A stretch of 64,000 nt of DNA from Sarcophilus harrisii (GCF_902635505.1 NC_045431.1:96375988-96439987); one strand, 5' to 3'. Positions 1 through 12,270 are shown, counted from the stretch's first letter. Notes: generated from the letters alone by a model not told the origin. Made by a program: numbers and translations.

Positions 1-455
1 AAAAAGGGGAAAAAAAGCTTCCTGACAACTCTCCATGATTAAATTATTTTTGTTAAGTTCTCCCTAATAGATAATTGTAACCCTACATGAGCATTTATTG
101 AATATGTTATAGAAAATAAACACATACATAGAGAGACATATATATATGCATATAGTTACACACACATATATGAGTTTCCTTAAACAGGCCCTATGATTCT
201 AAAATTAGTCTAAAGGTGTGAATTTCTACTTAGCTCCACTGAAGCAAGAAGAAAGCTGTATAAATTACACTAAAGTATATTACAAAAAGAGACTGTTGGT
301 ATTGCTCTAGTACAGGAACATAACATTGTATCATAGAACATCTGATAACATACAAAACTATATTTTAAACTAAGTGGAAATGTGTTATAATTTACTAGGT
401 AACTTAAATAATTTATTTGGGATTTATGTGAGTATAGGTTAGCACTGTTTGTCTT
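1..455. other. Unassigned AT-rich DNA
   Basis: No repeat family or coding signal is recognised. A short ta/ca-rich stretch lies near 119-172. Confidence 0.5.
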
Positions 456-459
456 TTCA

Positions 460-1215
460 TATTGACTACATCACTAAATCACAAAATATCAGAGTTGGAA
501 CACACCTCAGCTATAATCTAATCTAACCTATACCTGAAAATATTCCCCAACTAAACATAGCCACTAAGGTTCATAGTATTCAAGAAGCTTCAGTAAAGGA
601 AAACTCACTACTTTTAGTTAGTTAATAAATATTTATTCAGTGCCTACTATGAGTCAGAAACAAAGAAAGGTAGACTCATTGTAAAGTTTTTTCCTGACAT
701 CAAACCTAAGTTTCTAGTTTTGAAAATTCTATGTGTAGAGGCCAGAACTCTGCAAAGGTATACTTAAATCAAGGACAGCAGAGTACTTATAGTTAAGCAC
801 ATACTTAGTGTAATAAAGTGATGTAATGGCAACAGCTGGTATCTGTTTCAGTGTGCTGTCCTGATGTAATTGTACTGAGGTATTTAAGGGATTCTCAGAC
901 AGAGAAGACTCTCTTAGAGAGAAACACAGAGAAGACTGCAGGCTCCAGATTCCAGATTCCAGACCCATCTTTGACCAGCCACTTAGTAGCTCTCTTGCCT
1001 CTTTCACTTCTCCACCTGAAGACCAAGGCCCATTCTGGGACCCTCCAGAGAGCTAGCCTGGAAATTACATCTATATATTTCTTTAGCCTTCTGGGGCCAA
1101 ATAGACTGAGTTGAATCCATTCTTCACATGACAGTCTATCTGATACTTGAAAAGTGTTTTCCTCCTGAGTGTTCTCTTTTCCAGGTTAAATATCCCCAAT
1201 TATTGTTATGTACTG
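460..1215 (-). mobile_element. Ancient CR1/L3-type LINE fragment, antisense, interrupted
   Basis: Read on the plus strand, the segment follows the familiar antisense 3' region of CR1-clade LINEs: 'cagagttgga' and 'acctcagct' near 490-512, then 'aaactcacta' near 600, then 'ctggggccaaa' and 'cttcacatgacag' near 1090-1130 and 'ccaggttaaatatcccc' near 1182. It is heavily diverged. A short piece resembling an L2/MIR3 end (about 615-690) and a solo LTR (734-1069) sit inside it. The assignment rests on remembered consensus, not on a search. Confidence 0.6.
728..1075 (+). mobile_element. Solo LTR (class II-like ERV fossil) in a CR1/L3 LINE
   Basis: The LTR spans about 734-1069, beginning TGTAGAGGCC and ending TTACA. 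The flanking hexamers tctatg (728-733) and tctata (1070-1075) are a near-perfect 6-bp target duplication. The same family is seen at 42430-42751 and, less closely, at 48.8 and 49.5 kb; the shared 3' signature is 'ccagagagctag'. No internal retroviral region is present. It is a fossil and younger than the LINE it entered. Confidence 0.65.
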
Positions 1216-1319
1216 AGTCAGAACCTCTAGTAAAATGATATGCCAATATTTTTACTGCAAAAGTTAATTTCTAACAAGGATATCTATATTCATTTATTTG
1301 ATTCATACAACTGTCTCAT

Positions 1320-1432
1320 TATACTGTTAATTCTCTGAGAACAAAGACTTTTACTTTGGTCTTTAAAAAAAACTTTCTATTATTTTAACTTAGTACTTGA
1401 AACATAGTAAATGTTTGTTGATTGACTTGGAT
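1320..1432 (+). mobile_element. L2 LINE 3' end
   Basis: It shows the L2 terminal pattern: 'ttctctgagaacaaagactt', a spacer, then 'agtacttgaaacatagtaaatg' ending in a ttgattgac tail. It is noncoding and diverged. Confidence 0.65.
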
Positions 1433-1717
1433 TAATATTAATTTATCAAATAGTTCTTATCATCACTATGATAGATATTGGAGCTCAAAGAAAAAAATAA
1501 AAAAACAACTGTCACCTATTAAAGTGGGTAAAAAATATAAATAAATGTACATAAAGCACTGCCTAGGATTAAGTACTCAAGCTGAACCTTGAAGACAGAT
1601 AAGGATACTAAAGAATGTGAGGAAGGAATACATGTAATGGATGGGGAGAAGTTGGTACAGAGGCAGAAATGGTAGATGACATGTCAGCCATAGGGAATAA
1701 AAAGTGGAGAAAAAAGA

Positions 1718-1985
1718 AGAAAATAACTATTTATTAAGTACATACTATGTACTGGGCATTGTGCTATGCACTTTACAAATAGTACTTCATTTGATCTTTA
1801 TAACAACCTTAGGAAGTGGATGATGTTTTTATCCTCACTTTACAAATGAAGAAACTAAGGCAAATAGGGTTAAGTGATTTGCCCAGTGTCACAAAACTAG
1901 TAAGTCTCTGAGGTCACATTTGAACTCAGGAAGATGAGATAGCCCAGCACTCTGTCTACTGTGCCACTCAGATACCTCTAGAGGG
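1718..1985 (-). mobile_element. MIR-family CORE-SINE, antisense
   Basis: The antisense MIR pattern is clear: 'tactatgtactgggcattgtgc', 'tttacaaatgaagaaactaa', 'ttaagtgatttgcccagtgt', and 'tttgaactcagg' followed by 'gcactctgtctactgtgcc', the antisense tRNA-like head. It lies inside the older LINE-like fragment. Confidence 0.8.
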
Positions 1986-2349
1986 CTACTTTGACTATCA
2001 CAGAAAGTGTAGCACAGAGGAGTAAGGTGTGACAAGCTTGAAGAGATAGACTGGAATTATCTTGCAAAGGATTATGAATGTGAAACAATTTATTTTCTGT
2101 CCCAAAAGAAATAAGAAAAACTGGAACTACTTGAGTAGGAGAGTAGTGTGTTCACATATTTATTTGCCTTTAAGACTATAAATTTGACAGCCATGTGGAG
2201 GATGATTTAGAAAAGAGAGGTACTGTATGCTGAAAAACTAATTTGAATATCATTATAATAATCCTAGAGAGATGTGGTAAGGGCATGAACTAGATTGTTG
2301 GCTGTGAGACAAGAGAGAAGAGGACAGCTACAATAGATGTTTAAATTGA

Positions 2350-2540
2350 ATTTGTATATAGTTCTATTTGTCTACTTCATATTTATACTTTATATATTTA
2401 CATATGTACTTGTTTTTCTTACAGAATATAAACTCCTCATTAATAAGGGTTGTTTTATCCTTTATATTTTTTTCCTCAATGCCTACCACAGTGTCTGGTA
2501 CAAAGTAGGTATTTAATAAATTCTTGATAATTTATTGGCA
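2350..2540 (+). mobile_element. L2 LINE 3' end
   Basis: 'cttacagaatataaactcct' is followed by 'cagtgtctggtacaaagtag' and 'gtatttaataaattcttg', the normal order of an L2 terminus. Confidence 0.7.
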
Positions 2541-2960
2541 TTGGAGGGAAAATTACTAATGCCTGACAAGTGATCAGATATGGGGAAATAACAGTAAAGT
2601 CAATAAAGCTTATAAAGTTGGGAACTTGAGTGCCTGCAAGTATAATGATGTTCTAATTAGATGCATAGAAACTAGGAAGAAGGGTTGTTTTGGAAGAATG
2701 AATTCTGTTTTGGATGTAGGAAGTTTGATATAGCTATGGGACCACCAGAGAGATTTATTCAATAGGCATTTGGCAATACAGGAAGAAAGCTCAAGAAATG
2801 GAAGAAGGAATTGTCTATGTGTAGATAATTTATCTTCTGTGATAGAAACTGGTAAAAATCACTGAGGGAGATGGAACGAATAGAAAAAATGAAGTTCCAG
2901 GTCAAGACCTTGGGCAGCACCTTTAGTGGGATGATACATATATATATGATTTATCCAAGG

Positions 2961-3954
2961 CTGCTAAAAAGGAACTACCTCACAAGAAGGTAGAAAACAA
3001 AGAGAAAAGTATCAAAAACAAAACAAGATAGAATAGTAGGTATATTGGGGAAGGGGAATTGTATAAACTCTAAATAGGTGGCCAGTTAATAAAACAATTT
3101 TTAAAATCCATAAAATTTACCAAAGATCCCAATTCATTTCTTAGTCCATGCCATATATCCCACTATTGAATTACATTTTGCTCATTAACATACCACACAC
3201 TGTGATAGGCACTGGTGATATAAAGTCCAAAAAATGAAAGTGTTTGCCTTCAAGAGTATGTATCCACTATTTTCAGCTCAAAGTTGTCTAAGAAAATTTC
3301 CCAATACCCTAATTTTCCTTATTTCTTTCCTTAAAAAAAAATACAGGTAAGAGTCAATAAAGAAATTAGCAATTATAATGAATGAATAAATAAAAAATAA
3401 AAGCAATTCTTAGCTTACTATGTATGGCAAAGCACTTTGCTAAAATTTTGGGGATACAAATAGAAAGGTAAAATGACCCTTACTCTCAAGCAGCCCACAT
3501 TCTAATGGGGTGCACACACATATGGAAGATTTCAACTTCAAGTGAATTAGAAGATCTCATGTACCTTAGGGATAGAAGCAAAGCACATGTTATTGCCTCT
3601 TTAGTGTTATTTTGGAAAAAAAATAAAAAAATCAGTTTATTATATTAAACAGTTATAGTGCCAACAATTTTGAATCTCTAGGCATTATGGTAACTTATAG
3701 AAACAGTACTATAAGACACTGAAGTGTGACATTTTTTTCCCATCTAATATCATATAAATCAGTTTTCTGTCTCTAACATCAAACCATTTGTAAAAGGTCT
3801 ATTCATTTGCCATACAGAGTACTATAAAATGCTTCTTATAGTCTTTTCTCTAATATTAACTCCATTTCAGAAGTGATCTGTTATTTGGTTGTAGTAGATA
3901 CTATCTCCACTAGCACAGACCAAAACTTCTCAGTTACTCTTCTTTCCTGGAAGC
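2961..3954. other. Mostly unassigned, with L2-like antisense scraps
   Basis: Short scraps near 3185-3260 and 3410-3520 ('gctaaaattttggggatac', 'cccacattctaatgggg') resemble the antisense L2 end. Nothing else is recognised. Confidence 0.45.
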
Positions 3955-4070
3955 AGCATGATGTAATGGATAGATAGCTATCCTTGGAGCAAGGGAGACT
4001 GACACAAATTCCTGATGTACACTGGCTGTGTGACCAAGAGCATATCAGTTAAACTCTTACGTTCTACAGA
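3955..4070 (+). mobile_element. MIR-like tRNA-derived SINE
   Basis: The head 'atgatgtaatggatagatag' is followed by 'acactggctgtgtgaccaag', matching the A/B-box and core of MIR-type SINEs. The reading frame that crosses it to 4410 is fortuitous. Confidence 0.65.
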
Positions 4071-4084
4071 AGATTTCAAAGACT

Positions 4085-4230
4085 GCTTTCCTGGCTCCTT
4101 TGTTGTTGTCTCCCCTAGTGAGATTGTTTACTTCTTGAGCACAGAGACTTTCTTTTTATTAATGATATCTGCAGTGCTTAGCATAATACTTGGCACAGTA
4201 GTTAATATCAAGTTAATATTAAGAGCATTA
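4085..4230 (+). mobile_element. L2 LINE 3' end
   Basis: 'gtttacttcttgagcacaga' and 'agtgcttagcataatacttg' give the L2 terminus signature immediately after the SINE. Confidence 0.6.
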
Positions 4231-4475
4231 AAATCCTTCATCCTTCTACTTATTCTCCTTCACAACTGTCAGTTGTTACTGCTTTATCCCACATATATAT
4301 TAAGTTATCCTATATTGCTGTTTTACATCTACACCATTTCTCCCATGAATCCCCTTATTTCACTCACAGAGCTACCTTTAACATTAAGGTCATCATTAGC
4401 TGTCTTTTGACATTTAAATTATTATTCTAGTTAATCTTAAGTCTCTCTCTACTTCAAAGGATTCTCCACACAACT

Positions 4476-4655
4476 TCCAAAGTGATTTTCTTTTTCTTTT
4501 CTTTTTTCCCCCTGAGGCAATTGAGGTTAAGTGACTTACCCAGAGTCACACAGCCAGGCTATGTTGTGACTGAGTCCAGATTTGAACTCAGGTCCTCCTG
4601 ACTTCAGGGCTGGTGCTCTATCCACTACACCAACTAGATGCCCCTCCAAAGTGAT
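4476..4655 (-). mobile_element. WSINE1-type SINE, antisense, with target duplication
   Basis: A T-rich tail at the left is followed by 'gaggttaagtgacttaccca', 'tttgaactcaggtcctcctg' and the antisense head 'gctctatccactacacc'. Direct repeats 'tccaaagtgat' at 4476-4486 and 4645-4655 flank it, so the insertion spans 4487-4644. Confidence 0.85.
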
Positions 4656-5220
4656 ATTTTTATGGTGACAGACTGACCTGACTTTCTTCAATTTAATAAA
4701 TTCTAGTGCTCCCTATTGAATCTGCCCTCAAATATTATTTTATATTTGTCTCATCTATGCAATTTTCTATTCTCATGAAAATTTTATAAGCCATGTAATT
4801 GATAATATAGTAGCGTATGAATATTACTTGTAGATATCTAATATAAACATATTGGCAGTAAGCTTTTATTTTTTTTAGGGTGCATTATTAAAAAAGGTTT
4901 AGAGACCATTGTCTATCCACTACTGTCAGAGTCATTTCTCTTTACTAATAGATAAGGTCCAAAATAACATGTATTTCATAGTTAGTGTTAGGATCAAATG
5001 AAACAATGCACATGGTATCTTAATGCACTTTAAAATGTGTTTTGTTTATTGATGTCACCATTACTATTTATTTTCTTTTAGTTTTCCTTTTCTCTCAGAA
5101 TATTTCTTTACCATGGTACCTTTGTGTTAACTAATCCCTAAGATAGAGGTGATTAAATGATTACATTGAATGATAATGATGATTACAGAAGGCTATTTGG
5201 TAAAAGGGAAAAAAAATACT
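4656..5220. other. Unassigned AT-rich DNA
   Basis: I see no coding signal or recognisable repeat. Confidence 0.4.
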
Positions 5221-5224
5221 CTTT

Positions 5225-5370
5225 CAGTTGTCTTAGTTACAAATCCTGCCTCTATTACTTACTACCTATATGATCTTACAATGATTTCACCTCCCTGAGG
5301 ATCATTTTGCTTATATAAAATGAGAGGATTCAACCTGATGGCCTGGGGTCTCATCTAGCACTAAATATTA
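5225..5370 (+). mobile_element. MIR/THER1-like CORE-SINE
   Basis: 'caaatcctgcctctattact' leads into 'tataaaatgagaggattcaa' and 'ctcatctagcactaaat', the order found in THER1/MIR copies. Confidence 0.6.
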
Positions 5371-6080
5371 TCCTATAAACCCAAACTAGGCAACTTGAAG
5401 TACTTGGGTTAGGGATATTTTACTGGAGTTCACAGTAAACTATGTAACCAGGAGGCATACAACTAGAATTTGGACTCTACATCTTATCATTTTCTTTTAT
5501 CACCATATGTAAATATGCTGACTCATTCAGTTAAGTTTAAATTCTGCATAGCCCAATAGGTTGATGCTTGTGAGCTGGAGCATGCAGCCAACTCAAAGTC
5601 ACTGTGTAAGCGGAATTTTATTTTTTAATGGACCTATATCCCTTGACAGCCTCACTAGAACTAAGAGTCATGCCAGAGAGAAAGCAATGCACTATTAAAC
5701 ATTTGCTGCAGAAAGGTTCACAACACAAGTTGGACCTGATTCTTAAAACCATTAACAGCAGCTTGGGCTTTAGAGCTCTCATTCCAATCTTATAGTGAAT
5801 GACTGGTATTTTTGATGCTGACCATTCTTGGAATCTCTGATAAAGGTTTTCTAACCTACATCAATTAATTTAGTACTTCATTTTGTGCTTTGATAATTTC
5901 CCACTATTTAACACCAAAACATCACTGGCATGTTTCCAAGCAGGGATAGAGGCCTGTATGTTAGATGATAGCCTTCAGATTAACTTCTCTTTTATATCAA
6001 CATCTAGTTAAACCTGAAAGTGAATAATAAGATCTGTATTTACCTATCTGAATATTGAACTAGTGGGCAAAGAACCACGT
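5371..6080. other. Unassigned, apparently repeat-free DNA
   Basis: No known repeat is recognised and no open frame of note is present. It could hold single-copy noncoding sequence. Confidence 0.35.
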
Positions 6081-6450
6081 TGTGATATGGGAGCCACCTG
6101 CCAGTGGCTGCTGGAGGTCTAACAAAGACCTGTAGAATGGATCTCTTCATTTGAGAGGAGGAGGAGGAGGAGGATACAAGGAGACTGAAAGGCAGTTGCC
6201 ATTCTCTGACCTCTCTCCTCTTCCCTCTTGCCTCTAATTTATTTCATTCCCAATCCACAAAGAATATCTGCGCTGGTAAAGGCTGCTTTGAAACTCCTTC
6301 AAGTTTATGATTTACAGCTGTGGAGACTCTTGGAGAATTGACCTGTCCCTTCACCTAGGCATGTTCCTTAACAGAACCAAGTACACTTGAATTTTGCTGA
6401 TAAAAGCTTTGGAGGAGGCCCCAAACTGTGGAGGTGACAAAAGATTTGAT
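6081..6450. other. Unrecognised segment, richer in GC
   Basis: Base composition rises here and a (GGA)n tract lies at about 6155-6174. It may be an old repeat (an LTR is possible), but I cannot name it. The LTR at 6528 begins shortly after it. Confidence 0.3.
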
Positions 6451-6521
6451 CTTATTTCTTAGACTTGAAAAAAAAAGTAATTGAGCAGTAAATCAGGCTC
6501 TTTTGCACACAGAAGAAAGTA

Positions 6522-6932
6522 CATAAATGTAATGGGCTGAGGTTTGAGTTGATGCACTGAGGTCCCAAGTACATGAGGCTAAATAGTAATTGGACTATAC
6601 TCTATTAATATACATGTTTGGATAAAGAATGGTCCCTGCCCACTCTCCATGCAAGTCCTGATGTATTGTAGAGGAAATGACTATTTTGGTGGGTGGAGGC
6701 AGAGAGAGACAGGAAGAGAAGCTGGGAGGGATTGGGCCTGGGTTCCATACTCCTAGCTGCTGGTCGTGTGGCTGCTGGTCTAGCTAGCTTCTTGACTCAG
6801 CTGCACACATTGCTATCGCCGATTCTCTTCCACCTCCTATCCTTCTTCACTGAGAATAAAAACTGACGATTTTTCCCTAACCTGAATTCCTGACTCCTGC
6901 TGATTTAAAAATACCCGGTCTTCACACATAAA
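6522..6932 (+). mobile_element. Solo LTR (class II-like ERV fossil) with perfect 6-bp target duplication
   Basis: The LTR occupies 6528-6926 (399 bp), starting TGTAATGGGC and ending GTCTTCACA, flanked on both sides by cataaa (6522-6527 and 6927-6932). A polyadenylation signal AATAAA lies at about 6854. The 6-bp duplication and TGT...ACA ends fit class II ERVs. No internal region is present, so it is a recombined solo LTR. The clean duplication suggests a moderately young insertion. Confidence 0.85.
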
Positions 6933-7224
6933 GATTATTAGAATTCTGAATACAAGCAACCCAAGAGGCTTAAGCGGTGATTGTTAAATGTGTTCTTTTT
7001 TATTTTTCAGTTTGGTTGTTTCATTATTGCATTTTACTAATCACTAAAAACAAAAAAACAACAACAACAAAAAAACCCTACTAATGGAAACAATAATCAT
7101 GTAATAAAAAAAGAAATTACACGTAAGATGAAAATTAGGTTGTATTAATTTGCACCTGGTACATTTGGGAAAATGTGAAACACACATATTTAATACAGAA
7201 ATTTTAGTACTAATTTCAAATGAG
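6933..7224. other. Unassigned AT-rich DNA
   Basis: A short A/C-rich run lies at about 7047-7076. Nothing else is recognised. Confidence 0.4.
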
Positions 7225-7495
7225 GAGGCATAGGAAGATATAGCACCATCTCTGGAGGAAGAAAGACCTGAGTTCCAACCAGCTTCAGACACTTATATTT
7301 CAGCCATTTCAGCTGTTATCCTAGACAAGTCATTTCTTTTACCTCACTTTCTTTATTTGTAAAATGCAATTAATAATAGCACTTACCTTCCAGGATTGTA
7401 GTGAGGATCAAATGACATAAAGACTATAAAGCACTTAAAACAGTGACTGGCATATAGTAAGTCCTATAGAAATGTTAGCTCTTAATATTATTATT
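7225..7495 (+). mobile_element. MIR-family CORE-SINE
   Basis: 'gacctgagttccaaccagct' is followed by 'tttgtaaaatgcaattaat', 'gtgaggatcaaatgacataa' and 'actggcatatagtaagt', a nearly complete MIR in sense. Confidence 0.8.
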
Positions 7496-7577
7496 AATGT
7501 GAATTGGAAATATCTACTTGTTTCCTTCTTCCTAGATTTTTTTTCAACATTTTAGGATCAGAAACTATGTAACACAC

Positions 7578-7578
7578 A

Positions 7579-7630
<52 letters not shown>

Positions 7631-7730
7631 GTGTGTGTCTTTCTGTGTCTTTGTCTCTGTCTCTGCTTCTCTCTCCCTCCTTCCCTTCCTCTTTCTCTCC
7701 CTTCCCCCCTCTCATTTGCCTTCTTTTAAC
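7578..7730. repeat. (TC)n microsatellite with pyrimidine-rich flank
   Basis: An uninterrupted tc run of about 45 bp lies at 7581-7626, followed by a degenerate pyrimidine tract to about 7712. Confidence 0.95.
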
Positions 7731-8995
7731 AAATATTAATGGACTCTGAGAAGAGTCTCTTTGATCTTATTCATGGAAAATACTTGATAAGCAAACATGT
7801 ATCTTCTGGATTTTCATTTAATGCTTATCTGATTCCCAGGACTGTTTATTAGCAATGTTCGACATTCTATTTTACGTCTATGATACATATAAGTGTTAAC
7901 TGATATTTTTTAGCTCATCGGAAGTGTATGAGAGTTACTGTCAGCTTTAAAAAAATGCCTCAAGCTACCAAAAATAAGGTCTGTAAATAAGTTTTCAATG
8001 AGTACCCATGAGAAAAGAGACAGCCTTTTCAATGTTTCCCAATATTCTCCTCCCCTCTTTTTTTTTTTTTTTTTCTAGAATTGAAGACAGGTTCTAACCT
8101 CTCAGCATTAAGAATGGATTCTACTCTCTCTAGTTTAAAGATGGATTATAGGGATTTATGTTGCCCTAGAATCACTGACACAATTTTTTGGAGAATATAA
8201 TGGTATGGTTACTATTTCTGGACAAGAAAAGTTTCCCTTAGTACCTGGTATATTTGAAATAATAGTACTGCTTCCAAATTAATGCAATTTAATTAAGTGT
8301 ATAATAACTCAATGATTGTATGTTGTAGGACAGTGTTGTAGGAGCTACTAATGTCTGTTGGAAAGATGATAGCTAGCTAAAGAACTGATCTTTATGGGAA
8401 GTTGTTTTTTTTATTTTTGTCATTTTCATTTGATCATGTATGCATGAACAAACAAACACACACTCAGATACACACACAGAGAACCATTGCCAAATAAGGC
8501 TTGTCTAAGTTGGAATTGTTTTAAAAACTTTTCTGGGAATCTTTCTGATTCCTACCGCCAATTTTAAAATCATTTAACTCCCTAATAGTACTCCACATAA
8601 TGAAAAGAAAAAAAAGCTGCAATTCAAGTCAAATAAATGGGAAGGTCTGATTTTTTTTTTAAACAAGGTGAAAAAAGGTTGGAACGAACAGGACAAAAAG
8701 AAGTATATAAGGGAATTGTAGTTACTATTTTTCATTAGTGGAGCACTCATATGAAAAATGCACCTAGATTCATACACATATAAAATTTATAGTATGTTAC
8801 CTAATAGCTAAGTATCCTGTAAGTCATAGATTAATGATATAATGGGAAAAATTGAAGATATACAGCAAATATATATTAATATTTTATGAAGAATTTTTTT
8901 TTTTTAATGAGAGAGGAATGGATTTGTGATTTCTTTCGTCTAGGGAACTCAGAGTAAGAATTTTACTTCTCCAATGAAAGTTGACAACTTCTTTT
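7731..8995. other. Unassigned AT-rich DNA
   Basis: Homopolymer T runs (about 8060 and 8890) and a short ca-rich stretch near 8455 are present. No gene or named repeat is recognised. Confidence 0.4.
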
Positions 8996-8999
8996 TACT

Positions 9000-9075
9000 T
9001 TATGAACTTAGAGATTTTCATGACTCACTGAAAGGTCAAATGACTTGCCTAGAGTCATATGGCCAGGAGATAAAC
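9000..9075 (-). mobile_element. MIR fragment
   Basis: 'gtcaaatgacttgcctagagt' followed by 'atatggccagga' matches the antisense core of MIR-type SINEs. It is short and diverged. Confidence 0.45.
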
Positions 9076-9481
9076 ATAGTTTTTTATCATGAGGAATACA
9101 TATAACAATCCACTGTTGTCATTTCCTCTCAATGATTTAATTCTGTCATTTAAACATTGGTCTTTTACAGTACATCTGTGATCCTGCAAAGAGAAAACAT
9201 AAAGTTCATAAAGAGAAAGTGCCCCAAGAATATTAGATATGTATAGAATGGAGAGATAAGGTGAAGAACTTCCAGGAATGTTTAAATTCTTTTTCTATAT
9301 TTTATTATTCATTATTTCTATGTCACTGTGACCTGCATAAGTATATTGTGTGTTAGTTAATATTTACTTAAACTTTAGATATATTTACTTAACCTGAAAT
9401 GATGACATTTATCACTATTCAATGTTATCAATATCAATATTTAGTTGAATGTTGTTAGCCTAGTAATTTAAATTTTGAAGG

Positions 9482-10281
9482 TCTGTTGGCACCCATGTCT
9501 AACAATTAAGGGGACAGGGCACCTAGTTTCTTAATGCTCCCCAACCTATGATGTAATCCTTTGTAACCAAACCTATAAAAACTGTATCTTTCCAAAATCT
9601 TTAGCCTTTCTACCATGAGCTTTCTCTCTTTCCCTCCTTGTTGGAATCTTTTACAAAGTGTTAAGATATTTCTTTACAAAGTGTGAAGACATTGGAGTTG
9701 ATTTGATCTGCTTTTGGGCCAGAACTTGAAACAAGGTATTAGGTGGAACTGATTGAACAATGCTTGTGTTCACACCTTAGGAGAGCTCAAGTATCTAAGT
9801 ATTCAATGGAGTTCACACGAGAGTTCAGGGCTAGTATGAGAGCTGAATTCACACCTTCCTTAGGACCAGAGAGCACTCTGGGAGATAACCTATAATCCCT
9901 GCCTCGAGAAGGTGGAGTTAACCTTTGGGAGATCACATAAATGAAGGAAGCTCTTGGAGCGAAAAGGAATTTTCTCCAGAACATCAACAGGGCTCTGAGA
10001 CAGAACACTCTGGAAGAAAAGACTACTCATCTCAGACTGGAGTTTGAGAAGCCATGAGTCGGAGCTGACTGGAGGCTGAAGAAAGCAGAGGCAGAAGCCA
10101 AGGACAAAGATCCAAGATCTCTTGGAGCCAGGCAGAGAGATAGGCTTCAACTAACCGGGCACCTCCTCACGGTGGATTTGCTCATTCCCCTGAGAATCTA
10201 TTAATAAACAACAACTTTTCTGCTTTTTACTTCTAGAAGTCTCTGAGTAGTCATTTTTGGATAGGAGTTCCATCCCTCACA
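9482..10281 (+). mobile_element. LTR fossil (endogenous retrovirus)
   Basis: A block from about 9639 (TGTTGGAATC) to about 10281 (CCTCACA) shares its start with the LTR at 50597. A central block 'ctgaagaaagcagaggcaga' near 10077 is also shared with that LTR at 52574. AATAAA near 10204 fits the LTR polyadenylation region. The 157 bp before 9639 contain TATAAA-like DNA and may belong to it or to a neighbour. I found no clear target duplication. No internal region is present. Confidence 0.6.
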
Positions 10282-11480
10282 GATATTACTATCAAAACAA
10301 CATTAAATTTTTCTTATATAATCTTTGATGTAAGGGAACTATCAAATTATTTAACATCTAGGGTTCTGGGATGTCAGTAATCTTGTTATTTTTGGTAAAG
10401 AAATCCATGAGTTATGGTTTTAATTGTAAAAGAAGTGCGAAAGTGCCTTGAGTTTTCAATTTGGAATCAGGAAGACATATGTCCAAATTTTAGATAATCT
10501 GAGTATACAATCTTATATGGGAACAAAGGCAGATAAGGGGGGTAAGGACACTGGGTGGGCAGACAAGTCATAATTCTAAGAGAGGACATAACTTAATCCT
10601 GGCAGGATAAGAGCCAAGATAAGAATGTCTAAGGCAGGAAACAGATAGGCAAGGGACAATACTCAAAAAGAAGGGGAATTATCCCATCAAGGATTGAGAT
10701 AAGGCACCTGGAATTTTATGACTTAATGGTATGTCAAAGTTTTTCCTGACTCAGTTCTCCCAGTCCTAATGGCAAGGAAGAGGGGAGGGGTGGGCATAAT
10801 AATTTTTTTTCAGGGTATACTAATTCAGGACATAACAAAGTTACCAAAAAAGGAAAAAAAAAAGTCCTTTTAAAATATCTTAAGTGTTATATGAACAAGC
10901 AAGGTGCATTTCATACTATTAAAAAAACCAGAAATCTTGTCAATCCAACACAAAAGAAATCACCTAATTTCCTTGTCCCTTACCTCAACCAACTTTGATC
11001 ATTACCAATAGCAAACTTTTTTTGTTTTCATGCCTATGTTTCACCTAACAAATGATGGATACCTGATATTCAGAGAGTTTGACATTTAGAATGTTAAAAA
11101 AAAAAGATATTAGAGACCAATTTCAGGTCATAAAATTGTAATAATGTGTCCACATTAGTGGACACATTAATCTCATGAACCATGAGCAAGTAGTGAAATG
11201 ATACTAGTATGTGGAATCATTGATTCATTTGGAAGAGAAAAATAGTAATGACATGAGAACCAAAGAATAGTAATCCATATTAAAAAGTTTAATTTTCTCT
11301 TTTGCCTTCCCCCTTTACTTTAAATGGGAAAAACATTTTTTTTTTTCTTGAATCCATAGTTATAGTCTTCATTCATTGTAAAGTGAGGAAATCACACCTA
11401 TAAAACAATGGAAAAATTAATTAAACTCCTTAATTTCTCAATATAACATATGACATTGATAAAGGAATCATAGAACATGG
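10282..11480. other. Unassigned; possible old repeat at 10500-10830
   Basis: The purine-rich part at about 10500-10830 differs in composition from its surroundings and could be an unrecognised LTR or DNA element. The rest is AT-rich and featureless to me. Confidence 0.3.
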
Positions 11481-12070
11481 GTTATAATTGAGTGAAACGG
11501 GAAACTGAGGACTTCTCAGAATCATAACCATGGGTAATTCAAGACTTAGCACCATGGGTCTGTTTAATCATTAGACTCTGGGAGAAGAGCAAAGACTGCT
11601 CTCCCAGCAGAAAATATTTAAGAGATAACCCCTTGACCTTTACTCAATTGCTTAGAGAAAAACCTGACTAATTGTTTAATGGCCTGAAGATATCCAAGAA
11701 GTCTCCAACATGGCCAGCCCTATTTGATTGATTGAGCTTAGTAATTTAGAAACCTTTAACATCTCTTGCTTAATAGACCCCTTTTCCTTAATAACATTTT
11801 GAAACATTTATTGCTTAACTAAGACTCTAGTACCACAAAAAACCCACCTGTATTCCGAAGACAAATAAGGAACAAAGATCGAGTTGGCCAATGATTTTAA
11901 AATGATTAACACAAGATGGGCGGGCAAATAGAGTTTCTGTAAACCTTGACTATATAACTATTCTCATTATTTCTGTAAAATTGGCTTTCCCTGCTCCAGA
12001 CTTTCTGGTGAAGGGATTACCCCACTTCTTGGGAGAATTGAAATAAACGTACTGTTTCTGTTAGGCTATA
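11480..12070 (+). mobile_element. Probable solo LTR fossil
   Basis: The segment runs from 'tgagtgaaacgggaaactga' near 11489 to shortly after an AATAAA at about 12042. A TATA-like 'gactatataact' lies at about 11948, roughly 90 bp upstream of the polyadenylation signal. That promoter-to-signal layout is typical of LTRs. The ends are not resolved by a clear target duplication. Confidence 0.5.
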
Positions 12071-12270
12071 TTTATTACTGTTTATCCTAATTACTTTTTA
12101 TTTATGTTGTATATATTCTGTATTCATATATCTATATGTATTTTGCTTCCTTATAGAATGTAAACTCTTTAAGGGCAGGGACTGTTTTAATTTTTAAAAA
12201 TTTTTTCAGCCTAAAATATTATTTGAAACATAATGGGTATTTTGTAATACTACTGCTGAATTAAATGCTA
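12070..12270 (+). mobile_element. L2 LINE 3' end
   Basis: 'cttatagaatgtaaactctt' followed by 'agggcagggactgttttaat' and 'gaaacataatgggtattt' is a recognisable L2 terminus. Confidence 0.7.

Larger units (their letters stand above)
1470..2960. mobile_element. Ancient LINE-like fragment (CR1/L2 clade?), split by MIR and L2
   Basis: The pattern recurs at 26.75-27.18, 37.11-37.73 and 60.30-60.69 kb: 'cttgaagacagataaggata', 'tgaggaaggaatacatg', a 'taatcctagagagatgtggtaagggc' motif, and 'ttctgttttggatgtaggaagtttga' near 2704. The opening part is collinear with the antisense L2-type block 'gatacaaagaaaggcaaaa'. A MIR (1718-1985) and an L2 3' end (2350-2540) interrupt it. The family name and orientation are uncertain. 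Confidence 0.45.

Noticed and set aside
4015-4410. 131-residue hydrophobic frame
   Set aside because: It crosses a MIR-type SINE and an L2 end, has no family resemblance, and its hydrophobicity follows from T-rich DNA.
9639-10281. Clean target duplication for this LTR
   Set aside because: Words such as 'tccctc' occur on both sides, but they do not abut plausible LTR tips, so I leave the ends approximate.
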